A program made the translations under genes and the position numbers. Positions 51,977 to 61,973 of a DNA stretch of 64,000 nucleotides are shown piece by piece. The notes beneath the pieces were generated by a model. It did not search any database, had not been told where the DNA came from, and was given only the letters and a program-made list of their open reading frames with translations. This DNA comes from Sporosarcina limicola. GTDB taxonomy: Bacteria > Bacillota > Bacilli > Bacillales_A > Planococcaceae. Location of the stretch: contig NZ_JADBEL010000013.1 of assembly GCF_014873855.1 (NCBI RefSeq), positions 52,201 through 116,200 of the forward strand, read 5' to 3'. Numbering within the stretch: the first letter of the stretch is position 1; the number at the start of each line of letters is the position of its first letter.

Positions 51977-52225
51977 ATGAAAAAAGTTCTTATGGTTATC
52001 ATTAGATTTTATCAAAAAGCGATTTCACCTTTGACACCTCCCTCATGCCGTTTCTACCCAACTTGTTCCCATTACGGACTCGAGGCGATTGACAAGCATG
52101 GTGCATTGAAAGGTTCATGGCTCGCGGTTCGCCGCATTTCAAAATGCCATCCGTTCCACGAAGGTGGTTTTGATCCTGTTCCGGAGAAATTTTATGATAA
52201 AAGTAAGGATGTAGGTCCGCTATAA
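51977..52225 (+). CDS. yidD: Membrane protein insertion efficiency factor YidD
   Basis: A protein of 82 residues. [40 protein letters not shown] and [13 protein letters not shown] are the conserved YidD segments. It aids YidC-dependent insertion of membrane proteins. TTAGGAG stands 6-10 nt before the ATG. Confidence 0.95.
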   Translation: MKKVLMVIIRFYQKAISPLTPPSCRFYPTCSHYGLEAIDKHGALKGSWLAVRRISKCHPFHEGGFDPVPEKFYDKSKDVGPL

Positions 52226-52268
52226 CTCGCGGATTTTTTTTACGGTCAAAATAGTTTTGCTCAATTGG

Positions 52269-52335
52269 TTGCCAAATGAACATCTCTCTTGTATGATAAT
52301 AAAGTCAATTGCACAAATCGTAATGATTACTATTA
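52269..52335 (+). promoter_or_regulatory. znuA promoter with Zur box
   Basis: -35 TTGCCA (52269-52274), 17-bp spacer, -10 TATGAT (52292-52297). Just downstream AAATCGTAATGATTACTATTA (split here as AAATCGTAAT, G, ATTACTATTA; 52315-52335) matches the Bacillus Zur box in its left half fully and in its right half with small changes. Zinc-loaded Zur should repress. Confidence 0.8.
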
Positions 52336-52359
52336 AATAAAGACGGAGGAATTTATCAG

Positions 52360-53394
52360 ATGAATAAAAAATTAGTTATGATCATTTCAATATTCACCCT
52401 CATACTTCTCACTGCTTGCGGCAATAAGGATTCAGGAAAAGACAAGCCTGCAAAAGGAACAGATGCAGATAAGTTGTCCGTTTATACGACGGTTTATCCG
52501 CTGCAGTACTTTACAGAACGAATTGGTGGCGAGCATGTCGATGTCAAATCAATCTATCCACCAGGTGCGGATGAGCATACATTCGACCCTACACAAAAAG
52601 ATATGATGGGACTTGCTGACTCTGACCTTTTCTTCTATATCGGCTTAGGTTTGGAAGGGTTTGTGGAAAACGCAGAGAAAACGATGAAAGGCCAAAATGT
52701 GAAAATGGTCGCCACTGCGGAAGGCATTTCTAAGGATCAACTCGGAGAAGGTCATAGACATGAAGGTAAAGAAGGTCATGAAGGACATGACCACGGCAAA
52801 GATGGACATGAAGATGAAGACCACAGTGAAGACGGACATGATCAGGATGAAAGTCATGACCATAGCGGTCCGGATCCTCATGTATGGATTTCACCAACAC
52901 TTAGTGTTGAACTAGCTACATCCATCAAAAATGCACTCGTCGAAAAATCACCAGAATTGGAAGACGAGTTCGAGAAAAACTTCGAGACACTCCAACAAGA
53001 TTTAATCGAACTGGATGGCAAATTCAAAGAGATGGCGTCCAACGCACCGACTAAAACATTTTTCGTATCGCACGCCGCATTCGGTTATATTGCTAATCCA
53101 TACGGACTTGAACAAGTAGCGATTGCTGGATTGAATTCTCAAAGCGAACCTTCACAAAAGCAATTGACCAAAATCGTTGAAGCAGCAAAAGAAAAAAATG
53201 TGAAGTATGTACTATTCGAACAGAATGTTTCATCGAAATTAACAGATGTCGTACGGAAAGAAATTGGAGCGGAATCACTTATGCTTCATAATCTTGGTGT
53301 GTTGACTACTGAAAATGTAAAAAATAAGGAAACTTATTTCACACTGATGGAAAAAAATATAACAATGCTGAAAAAAGCACTTGGCGGTAAATAA
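52360..53394 (+). CDS. znuA: Zinc-binding lipoprotein (ZnuA/AdcA-like)
   Basis: A protein of 344 residues. Lipobox LLTAC (Cys 20); SVYTTVYPLQYFTERIGG, PPGADEHTFDPTQKDMM (His ligand); a His/Asp/Glu-rich loop at about 128-170; PDPHVWISPTLSV; FFVSHAAFGYIANPYG. It captures zinc for an ABC importer; the permease and ATPase genes are not adjacent. A strong site (GGAGG) precedes the ATG. Confidence 0.93.
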   Translation: MNKKLVMIISIFTLILLTACGNKDSGKDKPAKGTDADKLSVYTTVYPLQYFTERIGGEHVDVKSIYPPGADEHTFDPTQKDMMGLADSDLFFYIGLGLEGFVENAEKTMKGQNVKMVATAEGISKDQLGEGHRHEGKEGHEGHDHGKDGHEDEDHSEDGHDQDESHDHSGPDPHVWISPTLSVELATSIKNALVEKSPELEDEFEKNFETLQQDLIELDGKFKEMASNAPTKTFFVSHAAFGYIANPYGLEQVAIAGLNSQSEPSQKQLTKIVEAAKEKNVKYVLFEQNVSSKLTDVVRKEIGAESLMLHNLGVLTTENVKNKETYFTLMEKNITMLKKALGGK

Positions 53395-53402
53395 GTAAAG
53401 TA

Positions 53403-53440
53403 GGGCTGTCCTCATGAGCAATTGAGGACAACCCTTTCTT
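53403..53440 (+). terminator. Terminator after znuA
   Basis: GGGCTGTCCTCA and TTGAGGACAACCC form a stem with one mismatch, followed by TTTCTTTCT. Confidence 0.8.
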
Positions 53441-53538
53441 TCTAATCATTCACTTGAGTTAGTTATCTCGATTGGTGTGCTTTCCCTCTCCGTTACGTTT
53501 GGAGGTGTGGAAAAAAGTACGATGAAGTCAGATTTCCT

Positions 53539-54984
53539 TTATTTTAACCCCGTCCATTCTTTCAACTCTCGACGAAGTAATTTATTCGAAGCGTTACGGG
53601 GTAATTGATCAACGAATCGAAACACTTTCGGTACTTTATAGCGTGCTAACCGTTCCTCACAAAACGCTGTCAATTCATCCACTTCCAAGCTTCCTGACGC
53701 AACGATAAATGCGATTGGAACGCTTCCCCATTCAGCATGTTCTTGTCCACACACACCGACTTCCAAAATACCTGGATGCGCTGCAAGGACATTTTCAATT
53801 TCTGCTGGATAAATATTTTCTCCTCCAGAAATGATGAGGTCCGCCCGTCGATCGACGATGTACAAATAGCCTTCCTCGTCGAAATAACCGATATCACCTG
53901 TTGGCAGCCATCCGTCTTCCAACGGGTCTAGCTCAATGAAACGGCCGATATATCCTGGCGTGACATGTGGTCCGCGGATAAGTACTTCCCCTTTGTCACC
54001 AGCATTATTTGCGTCTTTGATTTTGATTTGATTAAAAAATAGGGGTTTACCTGCGGATCCTATCTTACGAATTGCGTCACTTGCCGCAAGGGTGGCTGTT
54101 TGGGAACTCGTTTCCGTCATACCGTATGTCTGAAGGACTGGAATTTTGCGATTCTGCGCCCGGTCTAAGTAATCAACAGGAACGGGTCCACCGCCTGCCA
54201 ACATTGTTTTAAATGAAAGATGTGCCACTGCATCTTTTTTTTCAAGTTCTCTTAAGATCTTATCTAACGTGAGGGCAACAACGGACATCCTCGTGACCGT
54301 TCCTGTCTGAATTTCTTTTGCAGCTTGTATTGCATCAAACTTTTCATATAATCGAACTTCCATTCCATATAAGACTGAACGGGCAAGTATAGAAAATCCA
54401 CTAATGTGGAACAACGGCATCGCACAAAGCCATACATCATCTTCGGCAAGTCCAAGGTTAAGTACAGAGGAAAGTGCACTTGAAACATGATTTCCGACCG
54501 TTTGACGTACCCCTTTCGGAAAACCAGTTGTGCCGGATGTGTACATAATCGTGAGGGTACGGTCAGATTCCCATTGTTCTTGAAGTTCAATTGGTTCTTC
54601 TGCACTTTCCTTTACCTTTGAAAATAGAAGTGTTTGGACATTCGATTGTGCAACATTATTTTCAAGGCCATCGAATACGAGTACTGCCGACGCACCTGAA
54701 TCATCCAATTGCCACGCGATTTCTTTCTCCGTAAGTCGACTGTTCAACATGACGATTTCTAACCCCGCAAGCATGCAGGCGTGAATAACGAAGACCATTT
54801 CCGCATTCGAAGGTCCAAGTAAAGCGATGCGGTCCCCTTCGTTCAAGTCATTCGCACTTAGTTTACGTGCTAGCGTCAGTGCCCGATCTTTTAGCTGTAC
54901 GAAAGTCCATTTTTCATCTCCAAAAGAGAGTGCTATTTTATGCGGCGTCAAATATGCGCGTTGGAGTAACCAGTTTGGAATCAT
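53539..54984 (-). CDS. menE: o-Succinylbenzoate-CoA ligase
   Basis: A protein of 481 residues of the AMP-binding family: IMYTSGTTGFPKGVRQTVGN, LQTYGMTETSSQTATLA, GWLPTGDIGYFDEEGYLYIV and PRNASNKLLRRELKEW (catalytic Lys). Position at the end of the men cluster supports MenE, which activates OSB for menaquinone synthesis. The start MIPNWLLQR follows GGGAGGTG. The usual menC does not follow; a plus-strand znuA terminator does. Confidence 0.92.
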   Translation of the reverse strand: MIPNWLLQRAYLTPHKIALSFGDEKWTFVQLKDRALTLARKLSANDLNEGDRIALLGPSNAEMVFVIHACMLAGLEIVMLNSRLTEKEIAWQLDDSGASAVLVFDGLENNVAQSNVQTLLFSKVKESAEEPIELQEQWESDRTLTIMYTSGTTGFPKGVRQTVGNHVSSALSSVLNLGLAEDDVWLCAMPLFHISGFSILARSVLYGMEVRLYEKFDAIQAAKEIQTGTVTRMSVVALTLDKILRELEKKDAVAHLSFKTMLAGGGPVPVDYLDRAQNRKIPVLQTYGMTETSSQTATLAASDAIRKIGSAGKPLFFNQIKIKDANNAGDKGEVLIRGPHVTPGYIGRFIELDPLEDGWLPTGDIGYFDEEGYLYIVDRRADLIISGGENIYPAEIENVLAAHPGILEVGVCGQEHAEWGSVPIAFIVASGSLEVDELTAFCEERLARYKVPKVFRFVDQLPRNASNKLLRRELKEWTGLK

Positions 54985-55008
54985 TTTTTCACCTCCCATT
55001 ATTCAGAA

Positions 55009-55036
55009 AAAGCTGCCCGGTTAAAGGCAGCTTTTC
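55009..55036 (-). terminator. Terminator or attenuator between menB and menE
   Basis: On the minus strand AAAAGCTGCC, an 8-nt loop, GGCAGCTTTTTC, 25 bp upstream of menE. It may reduce menE read-through. Confidence 0.65.
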
Positions 55037-55086
55037 GTCGTCATTCATCTTCAGCACCAAGAGGCTAAAGCTTTTGTTTAGATTGA

Positions 55087-55905
55087 TTAAGGAAAACGTG
55101 GGAATTGACCGAAGTCCGGTTGACGTTTTTCTTTAAACGCGTCACGGCCTTCTTTCGCTTCATCCGTTGTGTAATAAAGAAGAGTTGCGTCTCCCGCCAA
55201 TTGTTGAAGTCCTGCAAGTCCGTCTGTATCAGCATTCATCGCTGCCTTTACAAAACGTAATGCTGTTGGACTCATACCAAGCATTTCCTCACACCATTGG
55301 ACTGTTTCATCTTCAAGTTGTTCATATGGAACGACCGTATTGACAAGACCCATATCAAGCGCTTCTTGTGCATCGTATTGACGGCATAAGAACCAGATTT
55401 CACGTGCTTTCTTATGGCCGACAATGCGTGCCAAGTAACCGGATCCATAACCAGCGTCAAATGAGCCAACTTTAGGTCCCGTCTGTCCGAATCTCGCGTT
55501 ATCAGCTGCAATTGTCAAGTCACAAACAACGTGCAGAACATGTCCGCCGCCGATTGCATAACCAGCCACCATCGCAACGACTGGTTTCGGAATGACCCGG
55601 ATAAGACGTTGCAAGTCAAGAACGTTCAGACGTGGAATTTCATCATCCCCGACATAACCACCATGGCCACGAACGGATTGATCGCCACCTGAACAAAACG
55701 CTTTTTCGCCTTCTCCTGTTAAAACAATGACACCGATGTTTGCGTCGTCTCGTGCGCGCGAAAAAGCATCAATCAGTTCCATCACTGTTTTCGGACGAAA
55801 TGCGTTGCGCACTTCCGGACGGTTGATTGTTATTTTCGCAATCCCACTATACTTTTCATATTTAATATCTTCGTATGTACGTATTTTTTCCCATTGGCGT
55901 GTCAT
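55087..55905 (-). CDS. menB: 1,4-dihydroxy-2-naphthoyl-CoA synthase
   Basis: A protein of 272 residues of the crotonase family. [40 protein letters not shown] and [20 protein letters not shown] are the MenB active-site segments. It cyclises OSB-CoA. Its ATG is preceded by GGAGGAATAGT, within the menH end (4-nt overlap). Confidence 0.97.
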   Translation of the reverse strand: MTRQWEKIRTYEDIKYEKYSGIAKITINRPEVRNAFRPKTVMELIDAFSRARDDANIGVIVLTGEGEKAFCSGGDQSVRGHGGYVGDDEIPRLNVLDLQRLIRVIPKPVVAMVAGYAIGGGHVLHVVCDLTIAADNARFGQTGPKVGSFDAGYGSGYLARIVGHKKAREIWFLCRQYDAQEALDMGLVNTVVPYEQLEDETVQWCEEMLGMSPTALRFVKAAMNADTDGLAGLQQLAGDATLLYYTTDEAKEGRDAFKEKRQPDFGQFPRFP

Positions 55906-56747
55906 ACTATTCCTCCTCGATTTTCACACTCTGAAATATGTTCCTCTACCATTGTAGCAAACGCACGCGGTTTTTCCACGTGAATTGCATGTCCTGTACC
56001 TTTAATCGAATAATGGTGGACGTTTGGAATGAACTGCATCATTTCCCGGGCAATATTTACAAACTTCATGTCGATTTCACCCGTAATGAGTAAAACAGGG
56101 AGATTGATTGTTTCTAACTCGGCCCAATAGGATGGTTGACTACCTGTTCCAATGGCATATAGGCTGTTGGAAAGCCCCATTACACTTTGACTTAGACGTT
56201 CTTCCCGAACTGCAAGGCGTTTTTTGCAAGACAACCCTTTCTGCGAATCAAATAACGAGATACTCTCCCAAAAATCGATAAATGCCTCCATTCCACTGAT
56301 CAGTAGCCTTTCCGCTAAGCGACGGTCCGCATCTTTTCGGGCTATCCGCTCCTCTTCCGTCTTCAATCCTGGAGAAGAACTTTCAAGAATCAACGTCGAT
56401 ACCCGTTCTGGATAATGAACTGTATAGCCGAGAGCCACGCGTCCTCCCATTGAATACCCAATAAGCGTGAAATGGTCTAACAACAGCGTTTCAAATAATT
56501 CCTCAAGATCCTCGATTTGCTGCTCCATCGTATAACGCTCAGCATCTTGCGGAACGGTGGATTTACCATGCCCAGTCAAATCTACGGCTATAGTTCGGTA
56601 TTTCCCTTCAAGTAACTTTGAAATTTCACGCCATGTTGCGGTACTCCCTGTAAAGCCATGCAGGAAAACGATAACAGGCAAGTTTTCATCACCGTTGATT
56701 TCCATATGTAGTTCAATTCCTCGGACTCGTAGTCGTTTGTCATTCAT
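55902..56747 (-). CDS. menH: MenH (SHCHC synthase-like alpha/beta hydrolase)
   Basis: A protein of 281 residues. [20 protein letters not shown], nucleophile [30 protein letters not shown] and [15 protein letters not shown] give the triad. It removes pyruvate from the MenD product. It overlaps menD by 8 nt and menB by 4 nt, so coupling is tight. Confidence 0.92.
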   Translation of the reverse strand: MNDKRLRVRGIELHMEINGDENLPVIVFLHGFTGSTATWREISKLLEGKYRTIAVDLTGHGKSTVPQDAERYTMEQQIEDLEELFETLLLDHFTLIGYSMGGRVALGYTVHYPERVSTLILESSSPGLKTEEERIARKDADRRLAERLLISGMEAFIDFWESISLFDSQKGLSCKKRLAVREERLSQSVMGLSNSLYAIGTGSQPSYWAELETINLPVLLITGEIDMKFVNIAREMMQFIPNVHHYSIKGTGHAIHVEKPRAFATMVEEHISECENRGGIV

Positions 56748-58452
56748 GCTGATCGAGCCTTTCGGTAATTTGTGTCCACAAATCCCGGTGTGCTTTCACA
56801 TTTACCTGGCGATTTGTAAACACTTCAATGATCCTCACCGGCTTGTTTTTCGGGCGCCTTAATTCTTCGCTAAACACTTCAGGGGTTTTGACAGCTGCAT
56901 ACTGGGCATCATACATGGCCGCAAGATGGTCGAATGTTAATCCTGTCGGCGTACCAAATAATTCTTCAAAATAATTGCCAGATTCCGCTTGTGGGAGATA
57001 AGAAAAAATTCCGCCCCCATCGTTATTGATAACAACAATTGTCAAATCCATTTCGTGAAAACGGCTAACAATAAGACCGTTCACATCATGTAAAAATGAC
57101 AAATCTCCGATAAGTAACCAAGCCTTCCGCTTCCGTGCGACCTGAATTCCAAATGCCGTTGATACAACACCATCAATGCCATTCGTTCCTCGATTCGTAA
57201 AAATGGATATATCTTTCGTCGTTTTTCTGAAAAACGTATCGACATCGCGGATTGGCATACTACTTCCACTTACGAGATCGCTACCGTTTGGAAGATGCTC
57301 AAACAATAGTTTCGCATAGATTCCTTCATTCCCAATAACGCCTTCATATCTGTCTGTAATTGCAGTTGCTTTGTTATTAGCCACCGCCCACAGCTCCATA
57401 TAGGATGTTCTGGGTTTATCCACCACAACTCCAAAGACGGCCTCAGGTGACGCTTGGATATGGTGCGTGACTACGCCAAGTGAATCTCTAAATTCCGGTG
57501 ATTCATCGACTGCAAGGACTGTCGAAGGTCGTACCTTTTTCAAAAAAAGTGATAAGGGCTTCGACACAGGTTGCGCACCAAATCGAATTACCGTATCAGG
57601 AACTGCCTGCCCACAGAACATACTACTTTTTAACAACGCATCATATTGATCGATACAAAGTTCCGTACAACTCGACGGTACTTCAGCACGTAGATTGGAC
57701 AATGGATCACATAACACGGGCCAATTAAGAGCTTCCGCAAACTTCCAAAATGTCTTTTTGTCGAGATCAACCGGCATTTCCCCAGCAATAATGATTCCCT
57801 TTTCTGATTTAGATAGTAAATTCGTAATTTGTTGTCTAGTGGATGCATCTAATACAACGGACCCGGTAATTCGTTTATGGAATGTCGCTATCGGTGCTTC
57901 CCTTTCAAAATTAATGAGAAGTGGTTCACGAAATGGTACATTCAAATGTACTGGCCCATAGGGAGTGGATGTTGCGACTGCCAAGGCACGGCTTATATGC
58001 CGATCTATGAAGTCGTCGATGTCCGAGTTATCTTCCGCCAATGGAAAATCGAAACTATATTTCACATGATTGCCATACATTCGTATCTGATCGATTGCCT
58101 GGGGTGCGCCGACTTCCCTTAATTCATGCGGGCGGTCTGCTGTAATGACGACCAGTGGAATACGCGCATAATAAGCTTCCGTAATTGCAGGGTGATAATT
58201 CGATGCCGCTGTTCCTGACGTACAGAGCAGAACGACAGGGTTGCGGGATGCTTTTGCAAGTCCAAGTGCGAAGTAAGCCGCTGAACGTTCATCAACCTGC
58301 ATATAAACATCAAGGTTTTCCGTTGACGCGAATGCGTAAGCGAGCGGGGTTGAACGTGAGCCCGGGCTTATGACAACCGCTGTCACACCGGAGTTCATCA
58401 AAGCCCCCGTCATTCTCCGAACATAATCGGTCAAAACTGCGCGATTATCCAT
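56740..58452 (-). CDS. menD: SEPHCHC synthase
   Basis: A protein of 570 residues with thiamine-diphosphate enzyme layout: VVISPGSRSTPLAYAF at the N terminus, VLLCTSGTAASNYHPAITEA, TADRPHELREVGAPQAIDQ and the C-terminal ThDP motif LIGDLSFLHDVNGLIV...VINNDGGGIFS. It joins isochorismate and 2-oxoglutarate. It overlaps menF by 8 nt. Confidence 0.96.
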   Translation of the reverse strand: MDNRAVLTDYVRRMTGALMNSGVTAVVISPGSRSTPLAYAFASTENLDVYMQVDERSAAYFALGLAKASRNPVVLLCTSGTAASNYHPAITEAYYARIPLVVITADRPHELREVGAPQAIDQIRMYGNHVKYSFDFPLAEDNSDIDDFIDRHISRALAVATSTPYGPVHLNVPFREPLLINFEREAPIATFHKRITGSVVLDASTRQQITNLLSKSEKGIIIAGEMPVDLDKKTFWKFAEALNWPVLCDPLSNLRAEVPSSCTELCIDQYDALLKSSMFCGQAVPDTVIRFGAQPVSKPLSLFLKKVRPSTVLAVDESPEFRDSLGVVTHHIQASPEAVFGVVVDKPRTSYMELWAVANNKATAITDRYEGVIGNEGIYAKLLFEHLPNGSDLVSGSSMPIRDVDTFFRKTTKDISIFTNRGTNGIDGVVSTAFGIQVARKRKAWLLIGDLSFLHDVNGLIVSRFHEMDLTIVVINNDGGGIFSYLPQAESGNYFEELFGTPTGLTFDHLAAMYDAQYAAVKTPEVFSEELRRPKNKPVRIIEVFTNRQVNVKAHRDLWTQITERLDQHE

Positions 58453-59830
58453 TCAATTTCCCTCCAAGCGCACGCATGATTGGCCTAAACTTCACCCATG
58501 TTTCCTCATATTCCTTGTCGGGTTCGGAGTCTGCTACAATCCCACCGCCTGCATATAAATAGGCAGTAGCGCCATCCAATAAAGCAGAACGGATTGCAAC
58601 GGCAAATTCCCCGTCACCAGAGGTATCCGTCCAGCCGATTGGCGCAGCATAATAACCACGATCCATATTTTCCTCATTACGAATTATTTCCATTGATACT
58701 TCTCTCGGAACACCACCAAGCGCTGGAGTTGGATGTAGGGCTTCTATAAGACGAAAAATATCGATTCCCCGCTCCAATTGCCCTTCAATCGGTGTGATCA
58801 AATGCTGAATATCACGAATTTTCATCAGCTTCGGTACCTTTGGAATTTCCACATCTGAACAAAATGTCTGAAACACCTGTGAAATCATATCAACAACATA
58901 TTGATGCTCCTCCTTATTTTTATGATCCTCCAACAACTCTTTACCCAGTTCACGATCCTCGGCAGCAGACTTCCCACGTTTGCTGGATCCAGCAACACAG
59001 GACGAATAAGCTCGTCCATTCGCTATTTCAATTAATCGTTCTGGCGTGGCTCCAAAAAATAATTGTCCTTCTTTTTGTAAGCCAAAATGGTAACTTTCCT
59101 GCTGTTCGTTTGAAATATGTTGAAGCGCGATAACAGCTGGCACTTTCTGTTCAAAGTTAAGTTTCACTGAACGTGCAATAACAACTTTTTCAGCCTCACC
59201 ATTATTGATTTTCTTTGTCACATCGGCCACGGCATGCATATACTGTGCCTTCTCAACTTCTTCGACCCAGATAACTTCCGGTTTTGATAAAACATCGAAT
59301 TCTTCCACCTGTGCGATATGGATAAGACGATCTCTCTCATCACGTAACCTGTCAAATTCCTTCATCGCATCATCCGTTTCCGTTACAAGATTGATGGAAA
59401 TGCTTGTCCTGCCATTTTTAATGGTTAACTGAAATGATGGGACTACGAAATGAGCGGACGGAAAAGAATTCCACTCTGACTCCTTCTTATTTTTCGGATC
59501 AAAAGAAAATCCTCCGAAAAGAACTGGTTCCATATCCTTTTCTTCTTTTATGAGAGCGGCACATAGCTTTTTCCAACCAGTAGATATATGTGTGAAACGA
59601 TTGTTTACGCTATTACTAGTCAATACTGTGGCATGTCCAATTCCAACGAGTGTTAGTGTTTTATCTGCATTTTGCCAATAAAAACGTTCATCCTTATAAC
59701 TGGAATCTCCCGCTTCAAAAAACGCAAGTGGTGAAATTCGACCCACATCGATCGTTTCCGTAAAAAATCGTAATTCATTCTGGCTGATTTTCAATTGGGG
59801 GTTACGGGTTGCGGTTAACTTCCGATTCAT
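58445..59830 (-). CDS. menF: Isochorismate synthase
   Basis: A protein of 461 residues of the chorismate-binding family. KVVIARSVKLNFEQKVPAVI, FFGATPERLIEIANGRAYSS, LMKIRDIQHLITPIEGQL, LHPTPALGGVPREVSMEIIR and YAGGGIVADSEPDKEYEETW are all present. First gene of the men operon; start MNRKLTATR after GGAGGG, rejecting an upstream MYGGKI extension over the site. Confidence 0.95.
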   Translation of the reverse strand: MNRKLTATRNPQLKISQNELRFFTETIDVGRISPLAFFEAGDSSYKDERFYWQNADKTLTLVGIGHATVLTSNSVNNRFTHISTGWKKLCAALIKEEKDMEPVLFGGFSFDPKNKKESEWNSFPSAHFVVPSFQLTIKNGRTSISINLVTETDDAMKEFDRLRDERDRLIHIAQVEEFDVLSKPEVIWVEEVEKAQYMHAVADVTKKINNGEAEKVVIARSVKLNFEQKVPAVIALQHISNEQQESYHFGLQKEGQLFFGATPERLIEIANGRAYSSCVAGSSKRGKSAAEDRELGKELLEDHKNKEEHQYVVDMISQVFQTFCSDVEIPKVPKLMKIRDIQHLITPIEGQLERGIDIFRLIEALHPTPALGGVPREVSMEIIRNEENMDRGYYAAPIGWTDTSGDGEFAVAIRSALLDGATAYLYAGGGIVADSEPDKEYEETWVKFRPIMRALGGKLNG

Positions 59831-59960
59831 TATTTTCCCTCCGTACATTCTTTCAACATATATAGAACTTATACCTATATTCTATCATACTGAACTCTTA
59901 TTGTTGCAGCACATAATAATCAGGTAATATGTCCACTTCTACAATTTTAGAGTACAATGG

Positions 59961-60149
59961 ATAAAGTGATACTTCAAACAGAGGGGGTTTCCTTATTCCC
60001 CTCTGTTTGTTAGTGGAACCATTCGGACTTTATGGCGGAATCGAATTTTATTCTGCCAGTTCTTCGGGCCGTTAATCCCCCACTTAGGCTTCTTCGTATT
60101 TCCAAAAACCTTGATGCGGTGGTCTTACTGCCCGTTAACGCGGTATAAA
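59961..60149 (+). mobile_element. 179-bp hairpin element, relative of that at 10099, between menF and menA
   Basis: Element 59966-60144 flanked by ATAAA at 59961-59965 and 60145-60149. It opens with a perfect 12-bp hairpin CAAACAGAGGGG (59975-59986)/CCCCTCTGTTTG (59998-60009). It shares GTTAGT..AACCATTCGG and the exact 18-mer GGTCTTACTGCCCGTTAA with the copy at 10099-10243. The hairpin arms differ between copies but keep pairing. It ends 30 bp before the menA start, so it may form part of the menA leader. Confidence 0.75.
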
Positions 60150-60178
60150 GTTAATAAAACAATAAGGAGAGAACCATT

Positions 60179-61090
60179 TTGCAACAGACAATTAAAGCAG
60201 ATACTGGCTGGCGGATTTGGTGGCAACTTACACGACCCCATACACTGACAGCAGCCTTTGCACCCGTATTTCTTGGTACGATGATTGCATTAACTTACGG
60301 GGGAATTAATTTCCCTTTATTCTTCGCTATGCTAATCGCAAGTGTACTCATCCAAATGGCGACAAATATGTTCAACGAATACTACGATTATAAGAGAGGG
60401 CTTGATACGGAACAGTCTATCGGTATTGGAGGTACGATTGTACGCAACGGCATAAAACCTAAAACCGTATTGAATTTAGCTTTCATGTTGTATGGTATTT
60501 CCGTCCTCATCGGCATATACATATGCATAGAAACGTCCTGGATGCTGGCACTCGTTGGCGTGCTGTCCATGATGGTAGGCTATTTTTATACTGGTGGACC
60601 TTATCCCATTGCTTACACTCCGTTCGGAGAACTGTTCTCAGGTGTTGTCATGGGAATGCTCCTTATTCTCATCGCATTTTACATACAGACAGAAACTGTA
60701 ACGACACAAGCGATTCTACTTTCTATTCCAAGTATGCTACTTGTTGCGGCAATTATGTTGGCAAATAATATACGCGATTTGGATGGGGATAAAGAAGGCG
60801 GAAGAAAAACACTAGCAATCCTCGTTGGCCGTTCGAATGCAATTTCGATTTTAGCGCTGTTTTTCGTCATTTCCTATAGCTGGATTATCGCGTTAATTAT
60901 TTGGGGCCATCTTACGCCATGGGCACTTCTTATTGTCCTTAGTATTCGAAAACCAGCTAAAGCCGTCACTGTGTTCCGTAGATATCTTCTTCCATTGCAA
61001 GTGATGCCTGCCATGAAAGATACTGCTGTAACAAACACTTTGTTCGGATTACTGCTAGGCATTGGTATCCTGCTAGGTCATTTGATTTGA
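60179..61090 (+). CDS. menA: 1,4-dihydroxy-2-naphthoate polyprenyltransferase
   Basis: A protein of 303 residues with about eight membrane spans. UbiA-family motifs MATNMFNEYYDYKRGLDTEQ and LANNIRDLDGDKEGGRKTLA hold the two aspartate-rich Mg sites. It attaches the isoprenoid tail in menaquinone synthesis. TTG start after AAGGAGAG. Divergent from menF. Confidence 0.94.
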   Translation: MQQTIKADTGWRIWWQLTRPHTLTAAFAPVFLGTMIALTYGGINFPLFFAMLIASVLIQMATNMFNEYYDYKRGLDTEQSIGIGGTIVRNGIKPKTVLNLAFMLYGISVLIGIYICIETSWMLALVGVLSMMVGYFYTGGPYPIAYTPFGELFSGVVMGMLLILIAFYIQTETVTTQAILLSIPSMLLVAAIMLANNIRDLDGDKEGGRKTLAILVGRSNAISILALFFVISYSWIIALIIWGHLTPWALLIVLSIRKPAKAVTVFRRYLLPLQVMPAMKDTAVTNTLFGLLLGIGILLGHLI

Positions 61091-61100
61091 TTGATAAACG

Positions 61101-61145
61101 AAAAGCTGGAAATACTGATTGAACTCAGTGTTTCCGGCTTTTTTC
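61101..61145 (+). terminator. Terminator after menA
   Basis: AAAGCTGGAAATACTGA and TCAGTGTTTCCGGCTTT pair with G-T/A-C-type mismatches, then TTTTC. Confidence 0.75.
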
Positions 61146-61232
61146 ACTAATTCACGTAAAAGGTAATAGCTGAGCATTTATGCGTCATGAATGAGCATAC
61201 TATGAATATTAACCTAAAGGGACGTGATTAAT

Positions 61233-61973
61233 GTGCTAAATGATAAACAGAAAACCACTCTTAAAAACGAATTACTCGAAATGAAGGAACAATTGACCAA
61301 GACAGAAGAAACAACAGAAATCAAGAATAGTGCACAAGAAGATGTAGGAGAACTGTCGATGTATGATAACCATCCAGCTGATATGGGCACAGAGCTATTT
61401 GAACGGGAAAAAGATATGGCACTGAACATACATGCAGGCTCTGAGTTAGAAAAAGTCGAGAACGCCATACAAGCTATGCTGGATGACACATATGGGAATT
61501 GTGAAGTATGTCAAAAGGACATTCCATTCGAACGGCTCGAGGCAGTTCCACACACGACTCTTTGCATCGAGCACGCTACAGAACAGGAAGTACCGCATGA
61601 CCGTCCTGTCGAAGAGGATATTCTTATCATGGCTAATCCGAATTCATTTGCTGATAGAAGATCCGGCGCAGCACGTGATGGCCAAGATAGTTTCCAAGAA
61701 ATCGCAAAATCCGGTACATCAGAAACCCCTTCAGACTTCATAGGGGACCATGACAGTTATAATACGCTGTATGATAATGAAATTCAGGACGGCGCTGTAG
61801 AGGAAATCGAGGAATTTGTGAGTAGCGATAGTAGTGGTAAACCATCCGGATTCGTTAAGTCGGATGCATTAGAACAGTATGAAGTGGAATTAGATGATGA
61901 AGAAATAAAATTCACTCTAGGGGACATTCCACATTCTCAGGAGGAAAGCCATGACAGTCCGATCGCGCCATGA
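61233..61973 (+). CDS. yteA: YteA-like protein with DksA/TraR zinc finger
   Basis: A protein of 246 residues. An N-terminal acidic coiled coil, the DNHPADMGTELFEREKDMAL segment, and a TraR/DksA-type finger GNCEVCQKDIPFERLEAVPH with TTLCIEHA (about 88-116). The remaining C-terminal half is acidic. The last residues HDSPIAP are encoded by the first unit of the tandem repeat that follows. The start is uncertain between GTG 61224 and GTG 61233; the latter fits AAAGGGACGTGATT better. Confidence 0.85.
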   Translation: MLNDKQKTTLKNELLEMKEQLTKTEETTEIKNSAQEDVGELSMYDNHPADMGTELFEREKDMALNIHAGSELEKVENAIQAMLDDTYGNCEVCQKDIPFERLEAVPHTTLCIEHATEQEVPHDRPVEEDILIMANPNSFADRRSGAARDGQDSFQEIAKSGTSETPSDFIGDHDSYNTLYDNEIQDGAVEEIEEFVSSDSSGKPSGFVKSDALEQYEVELDDEEIKFTLGDIPHSQEESHDSPIAP

